A stretch of DNA of 40,230 bases from Pseudomonas sp. UBA4617 (lineage in GTDB: Bacteria; Pseudomonadota; Gammaproteobacteria; Pseudomonadales; Pseudomonadaceae). Positions 30,928-38,382 of this stretch are shown here, piece after piece. The notes under the pieces were generated by a model, which did not search any database, was not told the origin of the DNA, and saw only the letters and a list, made by a program, of their open reading frames with translations. The translations under genes and the position numbers were made by a program. How positions within the stretch are numbered: the stretch's first letter is position 1; every line of letters begins with the position of its first letter. Location of the stretch: contig NZ_DGIR01000042.1 of NCBI RefSeq assembly GCF_002386445.1, positions 1 to 40,230 on the forward strand. The letters run 5' to 3'.

Positions 30928-31748
30928 GCATTGCCAGGGCTTGTCAGTTTTTAGGCATCAGTCGACAGGCTTACTACAAACGCAATCGAGTTGCTGATGG
31001 CAAAGAACGCCAGGCAGACCGGGTGGTTGAGTTTGTACAGCAGATCCGGATACGCCAGCCTCGTCTGGGCACACGCAAGCTGCACTATCTGCTGCATTGC
31101 CAACCTGACAGACGATTCCAGGTCGGCCGAGATAGGCTGTTCCAGGTCTTGGGAGAGCGCCGTTTGCTAGTGCTGCCTAAGCGGGCCTATCACAAGACAA
31201 CACAAAGCTTTCATCGCTTCTACCGCCATCCCAATTTACTCAAACCCGGCCCAAGCCAGATCGTTCCGACAAGGCCGGAGCACGTCTGGGTTGCCGACAT
31301 TACTTACCTGCCCGCACGTAAGGGCCCGCTGTACCTGAGCCTGGTAACGGATGCGTACTCCAGGAAGATTGTTGGCCACCACGTCCATGAAAGCCTGCAT
31401 GCCGAGTCAGTGGCGCAAGCCTTCAAGCAGGCATTACGAAAGCGCCGTCGTCGCCAGCCATTAGTCCACCATTCGGATCGAGGAATCCAATATTGCTCGG
31501 CGCTATACCAGTCACTGCATCAACGGCACGGCGTTCAGTGCTCCATGACTGATGGGTATGACTGCTACCAGAACGCGCTGGCCGAGCGAATCAACGGAAT
31601 CCTCAAGATGGAGCTGCTGTTGAGTAGCCCTGAAGATCTGGAGCAAGCGAGGCAGATGGTTGACGAGGCAGTGCAGATCTACAACACAGAACGGCCCCAT
31701 ATGACCCTGAAAAACAAAACGCCCGATGCGGTGCATCGGGCGTTTTGA
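30885..31748 (+). CDS. IS3-family transposase OrfB, made by -1 frameshift
   Basis: This is the DDE integrase part of the OrfAB transposase. The coordinates give the open -1 frame from the slip site, 287 residues; a GTG at 31023 is the best independent start. The HTH_21 segment (RACQFLGISRQAYYKR) comes first, then the rve core. Its catalytic residues are seen as D in WVADITYLP, D in HHSDRGIQY and E in NALAERINGILKME, with the usual K/R spacing. The C-terminus NTERPHMTLKNKTPDAVHRA is typical. No stop or frameshift breaks it, so the element is probably active. Confidence 0.93.
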   Translation, partial: AIRQVLTQGQVAGLSIARACQFLGISRQAYYKRNRVADGKERQADRVVEFVQQIRIRQPRLGTRKLHYLLHCQPDRRFQVGRDRLFQVLGERRLLVLPKRAYHKTTQSFHRFYRHPNLLKPGPSQIVPTRPEHVWVADITYLPARKGPLYLSLVTDAYSRKIVGHHVHESLHAESVAQAFKQALRKRRRRQPLVHHSDRGIQYCSALYQSLHQRHGVQCSMTDGYDCYQNALAERINGILKMELLLSSPEDLEQARQMVDEAVQIYNTERPHMTLKNKTPDAVHRAF

Positions 31749-31797
31749 GGCCTGTCGGCCTACCTGAACAGGTGTAAACCTATTTCAGGACTAGACA

Positions 31798-31841
31798 TGT
31801 TCGGTCCTCTTCGCGAGCAAGCCTGCGAAGAGGACCGAACA
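31798..31841. repeat. REP-like long palindrome, split by the IS
   Basis: Perfect 17-base arms (31798-31814 and 31825-31841) enclose a 10-base loop. The core CTCTTCGCGAGCAAGCCTGC is REP-like. Before insertion the left arm reached further, to GCTGT at 30470-30474, giving 19 paired bases. It lies 5 bp from the arsR stop and would serve as the shared terminator of mqo and arsR. Confidence 0.8.
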
Positions 31842-31846
31842 GCCAA

Positions 31847-32155
31847 TCAGTGCTGGCGCAGGATGCAGTCCAGCAGGCCGGGGAAGCGCTCTGCCAGCAT
31901 CTCGCTGCGCAGCGAATTCATGTGGGTGGTGCCGACATTGCGGGTATGCACCAGCCCAGCATCACGCAACACGCGAAAGTGGTGGGACATGCTCGACTTC
32001 GGTCGGCCGCCGTCCAGCTCGCCGCAGCTGGCTTCGGCCACGCCCGCCAGGTGGCGGACGATGCCAAGGCGCACCGGGTCGCTCAGCGCATAGAGCAGGC
32101 GTTCCAGGGTCAGGTCTTCGGAATTGGGATGTTGATAGGCTCGCATGGGCATCAT
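31847..32155 (-). CDS. ArsR-family transcriptional regulator
   Basis: With the ATG at 32155 the protein has 102 residues and a winged helix-turn-helix (LYALSDPVRLGIVRHLAG; recognition part KSSMSHHFRVLRDAGLVHTR). No metal-binding CxC pair is seen, only single cysteines, so a metal ligand is unlikely and an organic effector more probable. Starts at 32146 and 32152 are also in frame, and none has a clear Shine-Dalgarno sequence; a longer frame to 32203 would run through the operator. It diverges from xenA over a perfect palindrome and probably represses both genes. Confidence 0.83.
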   Translation of the reverse strand: MMPMRAYQHPNSEDLTLERLLYALSDPVRLGIVRHLAGVAEASCGELDGGRPKSSMSHHFRVLRDAGLVHTRNVGTTHMNSLRSEMLAERFPGLLDCILRQH

Positions 32156-32183
32156 GATAACGGGGCTATCATTAATTGCCATA

Positions 32184-32201
32184 GTTCGATTAGAATCGAA
32201 C
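32184..32201. promoter_or_regulatory. palindromic operator between arsR and xenA
   Basis: GTTCGATT-AG-AATCGAAC is an 18-bp palindrome with perfect 8-bp arms, the size and symmetry of an ArsR-family dimer site. It lies 32 bp before the xenA ATG and about 29 bp before the arsR start. A weak xenA promoter (TTCGAT, TAATTA) would overlap it. Confidence 0.7.
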
Positions 32202-32232
32202 AAGCGTAATTACATAGCCCGGGAGATTACCC

Positions 32233-33324
32233 ATGTCCGCTCTGTTCGAACCCTACACCCTCAAGGACGTCACCCTGCGCAACCGCATCGCCATTCCGCC
32301 GATGTGCCAGTACATGGCCGAGGACGGCATGATCAACGATTGGCACCATGTGCACCTGGCCAGCCTGGCCCGGGGCGGTGCCGGCCTGCTGGTGGTCGAA
32401 GCCACTGCGGTGGCGCCGGAAGGGCGCATCACCCCCGGTTGCGCTGGTATCTGGAGCGATGCCCATGCCCAGGCCTTCGTGCCGGTGGTAGAGGCGATCA
32501 AGGCCGCCGGTGCCGTGCCGGGTATCCAGATTGCCCACGCCGGGCGCAAGGCCAGCGCCAACCGCCCATGGGAAGGTGACGACCACATTGCCGCCGACGA
32601 CGCGCGCGGCTGGGAAACCATCGCCCCGTCTGCCATTGCCTTCGGCGCGCACCTGCCGAAAGTGCCGCGGGAGATGACCCTGGCCGACATCGCCCGGGTC
32701 AAGCAGGACTTCGTCGATGCCGCGCGGCGAGCACGTGATGCCGGTTTCCAGTGGATCGAGCTGCACTTTGCCCACGGTTACCTGGGGCAGAGCTTCTTCT
32801 CCGAACATTCCAACAAGCGTACCGATGCCTACGGTGGCAGTTTCGACAACCGCAGCCGCTTCCTTCTGGAAACCCTGGCGGCAGTGCGCGAGGTATGGCC
32901 GGAGAACCTGCCGCTGACCGCGCGCTTTGGGGTGCTGGAATACGATGGCCGCGATGAGCAGACCCTGGAAGAATCGATCGAGCTGGCGCGCCGCTTCAAG
33001 GCTGGCGGCCTCGACCTGCTGAGCGTGAGCGTCGGCTTCACCATTCCCGAGACCCATATTCCGTGGGGCCCGGCGTTCATGGGCCCGATTGCCGAGCGTG
33101 TGCGCCGTGAGGCGAAGCTGCCGGTGACGTCGGCGTGGGGCTTCGGTACGCCGCAACTGGCGGAAGCGGCGCTGCAGGCCAACCAGCTGGACCTGGTGTC
33201 GGTAGGGCGGGCGCATCTGGCGGACCCGCACTGGGCCTACTTTGCGGCGAAGGAACTGGGGGTGGAGAAAGCCTCCTGGACCTTGCCGGCGCCTTATGCA
33301 CACTGGCTCGAGCGGTATCGCTGA
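32233..33324 (+). CDS. xenA: XenA, xenobiotic reductase (old yellow enzyme family)
   Basis: This FMN-dependent NAD(P)H:flavin oxidoreductase reduces activated alkenes and nitro compounds. The 363-residue length is that of P. putida XenA. Active-site residues described for XenA are in place: C25 and Y27 (PPMCQYM), H178 and H181 (ELHFAHGYLGQ), Y183 and W302 (TSAWGFG). It is a YqjM-like class II enzyme. The ATG at 32233 follows CGGGAG. Divergence from the ArsR-type gene suggests induction by an electrophile or related small molecule, which is inference. Confidence 0.96.
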   Translation: MSALFEPYTLKDVTLRNRIAIPPMCQYMAEDGMINDWHHVHLASLARGGAGLLVVEATAVAPEGRITPGCAGIWSDAHAQAFVPVVEAIKAAGAVPGIQIAHAGRKASANRPWEGDDHIAADDARGWETIAPSAIAFGAHLPKVPREMTLADIARVKQDFVDAARRARDAGFQWIELHFAHGYLGQSFFSEHSNKRTDAYGGSFDNRSRFLLETLAAVREVWPENLPLTARFGVLEYDGRDEQTLEESIELARRFKAGGLDLLSVSVGFTIPETHIPWGPAFMGPIAERVRREAKLPVTSAWGFGTPQLAEAALQANQLDLVSVGRAHLADPHWAYFAAKELGVEKASWTLPAPYAHWLERYR

Positions 33325-33333
33325 GGCATAAAG

Positions 33334-33377
33334 GGGCTGCTTTGCAGCCCGTTCGCGGGTAAACCCGCTCCCACAGG
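33334..33377 (+). repeat. xenA-distal hairpin fused to a REP element
   Basis: GGGCTGC-TTT-GCAGCCC (33334-33350) is joined directly to a REP (33348-33377, GTTCGCGGGTAAACCCGCTC and CCACAGG). The hairpin may end xenA transcription. Confidence 0.75.
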
Positions 33378-33407
33378 ATCTCCACTGCCCTCAAGGCTTG
33401 TGCTATC

Positions 33408-33439
33408 CCTGTGGGAGCGGGTTCACCCGCGAAGAGGCC
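33408..33439. repeat. REP element inverted to the one at 33348
   Basis: CCTGTGGGAGCGGGTTCACC then CGCGAAGAGGCC forms an inverted pair with 33348-33377. It lies 8 bp from the stop of the convergent dehydrogenase gene. Confidence 0.85.
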
Positions 33440-33447
33440 CGCACAGG

Positions 33448-34695
33448 CTAAAACCTGTCCAGCCGGTAAGCCGCCATATCAGCCCCACTGTCCCTGTCAG
33501 CCAAGCGCCCCATCCATTCCGCCGTCAGCGCCGCCTGGGTCAACCCGAGGTGCTGATGCCCGAACGCCAGCAGCACCCGCCCATCGCAGACCCGGTCGAT
33601 CACCGGCAACGAGTCTGGCAACGAAGGCCGAAAACCCATCCACGGCGTTGCCCCTTCGGCACTCAGCTCCCGCTGGAACAAACCCTTGCTCAAACGGTGC
33701 AGTTGCCAGGCCCGCTGCATGCTCGGCGGTGCCTCCAGCCCGGCGAACTCCACCGTGCCCGCCAGGCGTAGGCCCCCGGCCATGGGGGTCATGATGAACT
33801 TGCGCTCCAGTGAGGTGACTGCAAACGGCAAACGCTGCTGCTCGCCAGGCAGCATCAAGTGATAGCCGCGCTCGGTATCCAGCGGTACACGCTTGCCCGT
33901 CAGCGCGCTGGTCAGCCGGGCAGAATGCGCGCCACAGCTGATCAACACCTGGCGCGCACTGAGTGTTCCCTGGCCGCTGGCCAGGCTGACCCCGCCGCGG
34001 TGCAAGTGGCCATCCTCGACCTGTGCCTGGACGAAACGCACGCCTATGGCCTTGGCCGCTTCGAACAGCTCGCACACCACCCGGTAAGGGTCGATGAAAT
34101 GCCCGGTGCGCGGAAAGAACAGCCCGCCCAGCAGCGAAGAGCTGAGCTGGGGGGCCGCTGCGCGCACGCTTTGCGCCGACCAGAAGTCCACCTCCACCGC
34201 CTGTTGTTGCATGCGAGCGCGCAAGGCCTGCAGTGCCGGGCGCGATTCCGACCGCTCGAACACCAGCAACGAGCCCTCCTCGCGGAACAGCTCGCCGCGC
34301 CCGATCGAGCCCAGCAGCCGCTGCCAGGCGCCAAGGCTGCCTTCGTTCAACTGGCGGATACCGGCTACGCTGCGCTGGAACGGCGCCGGGCGCAGATTGA
34401 GCAGCAGCCGGGCGAACCAGGGCATGGCCTTGGGCAGGTACTTCCAGTCCAGGCGCAGCGGGCCCATAGGGTCCAGCAGCATGCGTGGCAGGCGCTTGAG
34501 GATCGACAGGTCGGCAATCGGGAACACCTGCTCGGTAGCCAGGTGCCCGGCATTGCCATAGGACGCGCCCTGGCCGGGTGGCTGACGGTCTACCAGCGTT
34601 ACCTGGCGCCCCTGGCGGGCCAGTTGCAGGGCGCAGGCGACACCGACAATGCCGGCGCCGACAACGACGATATCGGTTTCACGGTTCTCGACCAT
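33448..34695 (-). CDS. D-hydroxyproline dehydrogenase (FAD, DAO family)
   Basis: The 415-residue protein is an FAD oxidoreductase of the DadA/DAO type, with the dinucleotide-binding start DIVVVGAGIVGVACALQLAR (G13 to G18) and a DAO C-terminus with WMGFRPSLPDSLPVIDR. In the hydroxyproline pathway such an enzyme oxidises cis-4-hydroxy-D-proline to 1-pyrroline-4-hydroxy-2-carboxylate, passing electrons to the respiratory chain. The substrate is assigned from the neighbours (epimerase, deaminase, aldehyde dehydrogenase), since sequence alone would also allow D-amino-acid dehydrogenase. Its ATG lies 2 bp after the stop of the upstream aldehyde dehydrogenase gene. It is the last gene of the cluster. 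Confidence 0.88.
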   Translation of the reverse strand: MVENRETDIVVVGAGIVGVACALQLARQGRQVTLVDRQPPGQGASYGNAGHLATEQVFPIADLSILKRLPRMLLDPMGPLRLDWKYLPKAMPWFARLLLNLRPAPFQRSVAGIRQLNEGSLGAWQRLLGSIGRGELFREEGSLLVFERSESRPALQALRARMQQQAVEVDFWSAQSVRAAAPQLSSSLLGGLFFPRTGHFIDPYRVVCELFEAAKAIGVRFVQAQVEDGHLHRGGVSLASGQGTLSARQVLISCGAHSARLTSALTGKRVPLDTERGYHLMLPGEQQRLPFAVTSLERKFIMTPMAGGLRLAGTVEFAGLEAPPSMQRAWQLHRLSKGLFQRELSAEGATPWMGFRPSLPDSLPVIDRVCDGRVLLAFGHQHLGLTQAALTAEWMGRLADRDSGADMAAYRLDRF

Positions 34696-34697
34696 GC

Positions 34698-36275
34698 TCA
34701 GTTTTCCCGTTTACCGTCGAGCAGGCGCCGAATCTGCAGCGGGTTGTCCTGTTGCAGCGCCCGCGGCAACAGGGCATCGGGGAAGTCCTGGTAGCACACC
34801 GGGCGCAGGAAGCGCTGGATCGCTGCCGTGCCCACCGAGGTGCTACGGGCATCGGAAGTGGCCGGGAACGGCCCGCCGTGGACCATCGCATCGCACACCT
34901 CGACGCCGGTCGGCCAGCCATTGACCAGCAGGCGTCCGGCCTTGCGCTCGAGGGTCGGCAGCAGGCTGCGGGCACTGTCGATGTCGGCAGCGTCCAGGTG
35001 CAGGGTGGCGGTCAGCTGGCCTTCCAGATGCTCGGCCACCTGACGGACCTGTTCGTTGCTGGCACAGGCCACTACCAACGAAGCGGCACCGAACACTTCG
35101 GCCTGCAACGCCGGGTCGACGAGGAAGGCTTCGGCCGTGGTGACGAACAGTTTTGCCTGGCACTGGTTGGGGCCTTGCGCGGCCTGGCCCGTGGCGGCGA
35201 CCTGGGCATTGGCGTTGGTGGCCAGGGCAGCCACGCCGGCCTGGTAGGCAGCGCAGATGCCAGGGGTGAGCATGGTTTGCGCAGCGGTCTGGGCAACCTG
35301 CTCGCTGGCGGCGGTGATGAAACGTTGCAAGGCCGGCCCCTGGCGGGCAATCACCAGGCCTGGGTTGGTGCAGAACTGGCCGGCGCCCTGGGTCAGCGAG
35401 GCGACGAAGCCTTGCGCCAGCGCCTCGGCACGCGCCCGCAGGGCGGCGTCGAACAGGAACACTGGGTTGATCGAACTCATTTCGGCATATACCGGGATCG
35501 GTTCCGGGCGCGCTTGCGCGGCCTGGCACAGCGCGATGCCACCGCTGCGTGAACCAGTAAAGCCAACCGCCTTGATCCGCGGGTCGCTGACCAAGGCGAT
35601 GCCCACTTCCCGACCGGAGCCATACAGCAGCGAAAACACGCCGGCTGGCAGGCCGCACTGCTGTACTGCGCGGGCCACCGCCTGGCCGACCAGCTCGCTG
35701 GTGCCAGGGTGCGCCCCATGGGCCTTGACCACCACCGGGCAGCCGGCGGCCAGGGCCGAGGCGGTATCGCCGCCGGCGACCGAGAAGGCCAGCGGGAAAT
35801 TGCTGGCGCCGAACACCGCCACCGGCCCCAGGGCCACCTGGCGTTGGCGCAGGTCGGCACGGGGCAGGGGCTGGCGCTCGGGCATGGCGTTGTCGACGCG
35901 TACGTCCAGCCATTCACCGGTGCGTACCACGCGGGCAAAAGTGCGCAGCTGGGTACAGGTGCGGCCACGCTCGCCCTGGATCCGCGCCTTGGGCAAGCCG
36001 GTTTCGGCCACGGCGCGGTCAATCAGCGCATCGCCCAGTGCTTCGATCTGCGTGGCGATGCTTTCGAGAAACTGCGCCCGTTGCTCGAGCGCGGTTTCGC
36101 GGTAGGCATCGAACGCGGCCCAGGCCAGTTCGCAGGCCTGGGCCACGTGTTCGCCGCTGCCGCCGCGGTAGGCCGGCTCCAGCGCCTGGCCGCTGGCCGG
36201 GTCGATGGCACGGATGGCTTCGCGGCTGCCGGTTACCGGCGTCTGGCCGATCAGCAGGTTGCCTGTGAGGGTCAT
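34698..36275 (-). CDS. 2-oxoglutarate semialdehyde dehydrogenase
   Basis: This NAD(P)-dependent aldehyde dehydrogenase has 525 residues. The catalytic residues are N159 (GASNFPLAF), K184, E265 (YAEMSSINP) and C302 (GAGQFCTNPG). In this setting it oxidises 2-oxoglutarate semialdehyde to 2-oxoglutarate, the last step of hydroxyproline breakdown; similar enzymes serve sugar-acid pathways. GGAGGC upstream of the ATG at 36275 fixes the start, and longer in-frame sequence to 36410 runs through REP-like repeats. It forms a tight pair with the dehydrogenase gene downstream and is parted from the deaminase gene by 165 bp. Confidence 0.92.
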   Translation of the reverse strand: MTLTGNLLIGQTPVTGSREAIRAIDPASGQALEPAYRGGSGEHVAQACELAWAAFDAYRETALEQRAQFLESIATQIEALGDALIDRAVAETGLPKARIQGERGRTCTQLRTFARVVRTGEWLDVRVDNAMPERQPLPRADLRQRQVALGPVAVFGASNFPLAFSVAGGDTASALAAGCPVVVKAHGAHPGTSELVGQAVARAVQQCGLPAGVFSLLYGSGREVGIALVSDPRIKAVGFTGSRSGGIALCQAAQARPEPIPVYAEMSSINPVFLFDAALRARAEALAQGFVASLTQGAGQFCTNPGLVIARQGPALQRFITAASEQVAQTAAQTMLTPGICAAYQAGVAALATNANAQVAATGQAAQGPNQCQAKLFVTTAEAFLVDPALQAEVFGAASLVVACASNEQVRQVAEHLEGQLTATLHLDAADIDSARSLLPTLERKAGRLLVNGWPTGVEVCDAMVHGGPFPATSDARSTSVGTAAIQRFLRPVCYQDFPDALLPRALQQDNPLQIRRLLDGKREN

Positions 36276-36325
36276 GGAGCCTCCTTGGAAATCAAATTCG
36301 GGTATCAAGGGAGACCGCGCCGCCT

Positions 36326-36415
36326 GCAGACGCGGGTCTACCCGCGAATCAGGCGACTCGGTGCCTGGCACCGGCCGCGCCGGTGTTCGCGGATGAACCC
36401 GCTCCTGCAAGGGCC
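36326..36415. repeat. degenerate inverted REP pair inside the hydroxyproline cluster
   Basis: CGCGGGTCTACCCGCGAATC lies within 36326-36354, and GTTCGCGGATGAACCCGCTC within 36384-36415. Both are diverged REP copies in opposite orientation. They fill the 165-bp gap between the deaminase and aldehyde dehydrogenase genes. Confidence 0.65.
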
Positions 36416-36440
36416 TGCGGTTCGGTCTTGAATCAGCTGC

Positions 36441-37388
36441 TCAGGCCAGGTTCTGCTCGGCCGACCAGCTGGCATACCAGGTGCGGAACAGCGCGTACTG
36501 CTGTTCGGCATAGCTGCGCTGGGCGTCGCTCAGGGCATCGGTCTCGTTGAAGTGCAGGCTGTATTCGCGGTCGCCGTTCAGCACCATCAGGTGCTTGTAA
36601 TACAGCACCAGGTCGCAGCCTTCGTCGAACGACGACAGCACCGCCAGCGCCGCTTCCAGCTCGCGCGCCAGGCGCCGGGCCTTGGCATCGCCCTTGGCCG
36701 CCTGCTTGCTCAGGCTCACCAGGTGCAGCACTTCGCGTGGCAGGGCGTTGCCGATGCCGGTGATGGCGCCAGTGGCGTTGCAGTTGACGAAGCCATGCAC
36801 CACCTGGGTGTCGACGCCAACCATCAGGGTGACGTCGTCATCCTTGGAGGTGATGTGCTCGGCGGCATAGCGCAGGTCGGCGCCACCGCCGAACTCCTTG
36901 AAACCGATCAGGTTGGGGAACTCGCGGCGCAGTTCGAAGAACAGGTCGGCGCGGGTGGCGAAGCCGTAGTACGGGCTGTTGTAGATCACTGCCGGCAGCT
37001 TCGGCGCGGCAGCGAGGATCGCCGAGAAGTGGTGCTTCTGGGCAATCAGCGAGGCCCCACGGCTGAGCACGCGCGGAATCACCATCAGGCCCGCCGCGCC
37101 AACCTTGGCGGCATGGGCGGCATGGGATACGGCTTCACGGGTGTTCACCGCACCGGTGCCGACGATGGTCGGGATGCCGGCGGCGACCAGGCGGGCCACG
37201 CCTTCCTGGCGCTCGGCTTCGGTCAGCAGCGGCCAGTCGCCCATCGAGCCGCAGTACACCACGGCGCTCATGCCGAGGTCGATCAATTCGCGGCCCTTGC
37301 GCACCAGGGCATCGAAGTCCGGCTTGCGCTCGGGGGTGCAGGGGGTCATCAGGGCGGGCATGGTGCCGGTGAAGATGTTGCTGGTCAT
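36441..37388 (-). CDS. DapA-like 1-pyrroline-4-hydroxy-2-carboxylate deaminase
   Basis: The 315-residue DHDPS/NAL superfamily protein has the Schiff-base Lys K164 (IGFKEFGGG) and Tyr Y136 (VIYNSPYYG). The Thr-Thr pair of true DapA is replaced (CGSMGDWPLL, about 46-55), so it is not the lysine enzyme, which is dapA at 22482. In hydroxyproline clusters the homologue deaminates and opens 1-pyrroline-4-hydroxy-2-carboxylate to 2-oxoglutarate semialdehyde. AGGAG before the ATG at 37388 supports the start. It follows the epimerase gene after 44 bp on the same strand. Confidence 0.88.
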   Translation of the reverse strand: MTSNIFTGTMPALMTPCTPERKPDFDALVRKGRELIDLGMSAVVYCGSMGDWPLLTEAERQEGVARLVAAGIPTIVGTGAVNTREAVSHAAHAAKVGAAGLMVIPRVLSRGASLIAQKHHFSAILAAAPKLPAVIYNSPYYGFATRADLFFELRREFPNLIGFKEFGGGADLRYAAEHITSKDDDVTLMVGVDTQVVHGFVNCNATGAITGIGNALPREVLHLVSLSKQAAKGDAKARRLARELEAALAVLSSFDEGCDLVLYYKHLMVLNGDREYSLHFNETDALSDAQRSYAEQQYALFRTWYASWSAEQNLA

Positions 37389-37432
37389 GGTTTTGCTCCT
37401 GGCGGTATTCAGTCTGGGAAAAAAGCCGGGGG

Positions 37433-38359
37433 TCAGATGCCCCAGGCGAACGGGTCCTGTTCGTCGATCAGCAGGGTGCTGTCGGCGGTCATGTAGGCGC
37501 GGCCGGTGATGAACGGGCGGATGCGTTCGCCGTCGCGCTGGTAGCAGCCGTGGAACTGGCTGCCGGTAATGCTGGCCTGCACCCAGGTCTGGCCTTCTTC
37601 GAGCTTGCCATCGGCGGCCAGGCAGGCCAGCTTGGCGCTGGTGCCGGTACCGCACGGCGAGCGGTCGTAGGCCTTGCCGGGGCACATCACGAAGTTGCGG
37701 CTGTCGGCATTGGCGTCATCGGCGAACAGCTCGACATGGTCGATCGGTGCACCGTGCTCGCCGGTGATGCCCTGGGCCTCCAGAGCCTTGAGCATGGCCC
37801 AGGTGTAGTCGGTCAGTGCCTCGCGGTTGTCCAGTTCGATACGCTGGCCATGTTCGGAAACCAGGAAGAACCAGTTGCCACCCCAGGCGATGTCGCCGTG
37901 CACCACGCCATACCCGGGCACGTCCACCGCCACCTGCTGGCGATAGCGGTAGGAGGGCACGTTGCCAACGGTGACGGCGCCGTCGTCATGCAAGGTTGCA
38001 ATGACCTGGCCGACCGGGGTGTCGATCTTGTGTTCGCCCGGGGCAATCAGGCCCAGGTGCTGCAGCGAGGCGACCAGGCCGATGGTGCCGTGGCCGCACA
38101 TGTTCAGGTAGCCGGCGTTGTTGAAGAAAATCACCCCGCAGGTGGCGTCGGCCGAGGTCGGGGGGCAGTACAGCGCGCCGACCAGCACATCGTTGCCGCG
38201 CGGTTCCAGCAGGCAGGCGCGGCGCCATTGGTCGTGCAGCTCGCGCAGTTCGTCGCGTTGCTCGGCCATGCTGCGGCCATGCAGTGCCGGGAAGCCTTTC
38301 ATCACCAGGCGGGTCGGTTCGCCGCCGGTATGCGAGTCGATGACGTGGATGTGTTTCAT
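37433..38359 (-). CDS. lhpA: 4-hydroxyproline 2-epimerase
   Basis: This proline-racemase superfamily enzyme converts trans-4-hydroxy-L-proline to cis-4-hydroxy-D-proline by a two-base mechanism. With the ATG at 38359 it has 308 residues, the length I recall for the P. putida enzyme. The two catalytic cysteines are C88 (NMCGHGTIG) and C236 (DRSPCGTGTSAK). A Cys at the first position fits epimerases, while 3-hydroxyproline dehydratases have Thr at the second site. An in-frame ATG at 38371 would add four residues; neither start has a clear ribosome-binding site. The upstream permease gene ends 23 bp before. Confidence 0.94.
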   Translation of the reverse strand: MKHIHVIDSHTGGEPTRLVMKGFPALHGRSMAEQRDELRELHDQWRRACLLEPRGNDVLVGALYCPPTSADATCGVIFFNNAGYLNMCGHGTIGLVASLQHLGLIAPGEHKIDTPVGQVIATLHDDGAVTVGNVPSYRYRQQVAVDVPGYGVVHGDIAWGGNWFFLVSEHGQRIELDNREALTDYTWAMLKALEAQGITGEHGAPIDHVELFADDANADSRNFVMCPGKAYDRSPCGTGTSAKLACLAADGKLEEGQTWVQASITGSQFHGCYQRDGERIRPFITGRAYMTADSTLLIDEQDPFAWGI

Positions 38360-38382
38360 GGGCTTGTCCATTTGCTAGGGAT

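Larger units (their letters stand above)
30475..31797 (+). mobile_element. IS3-family insertion sequence, apparently intact
   Basis: The element is 1323 bp. It starts TG and ends CA, with 28-bp imperfect terminal inverted repeats (30475-30502 and 31770-31797, 24 of 28 positions matching; shared core AGGTTTACACCT). It is flanked by a 3-bp direct repeat TGT (30472-30474 and 31798-31800). It carries orfA and orfB in the IS3 arrangement with an A6G frameshift motif. Its GC content is visibly below that of its surroundings. The interrupted site is the outer arm of a REP-like palindrome between mqo and arsR. Confidence 0.93.
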
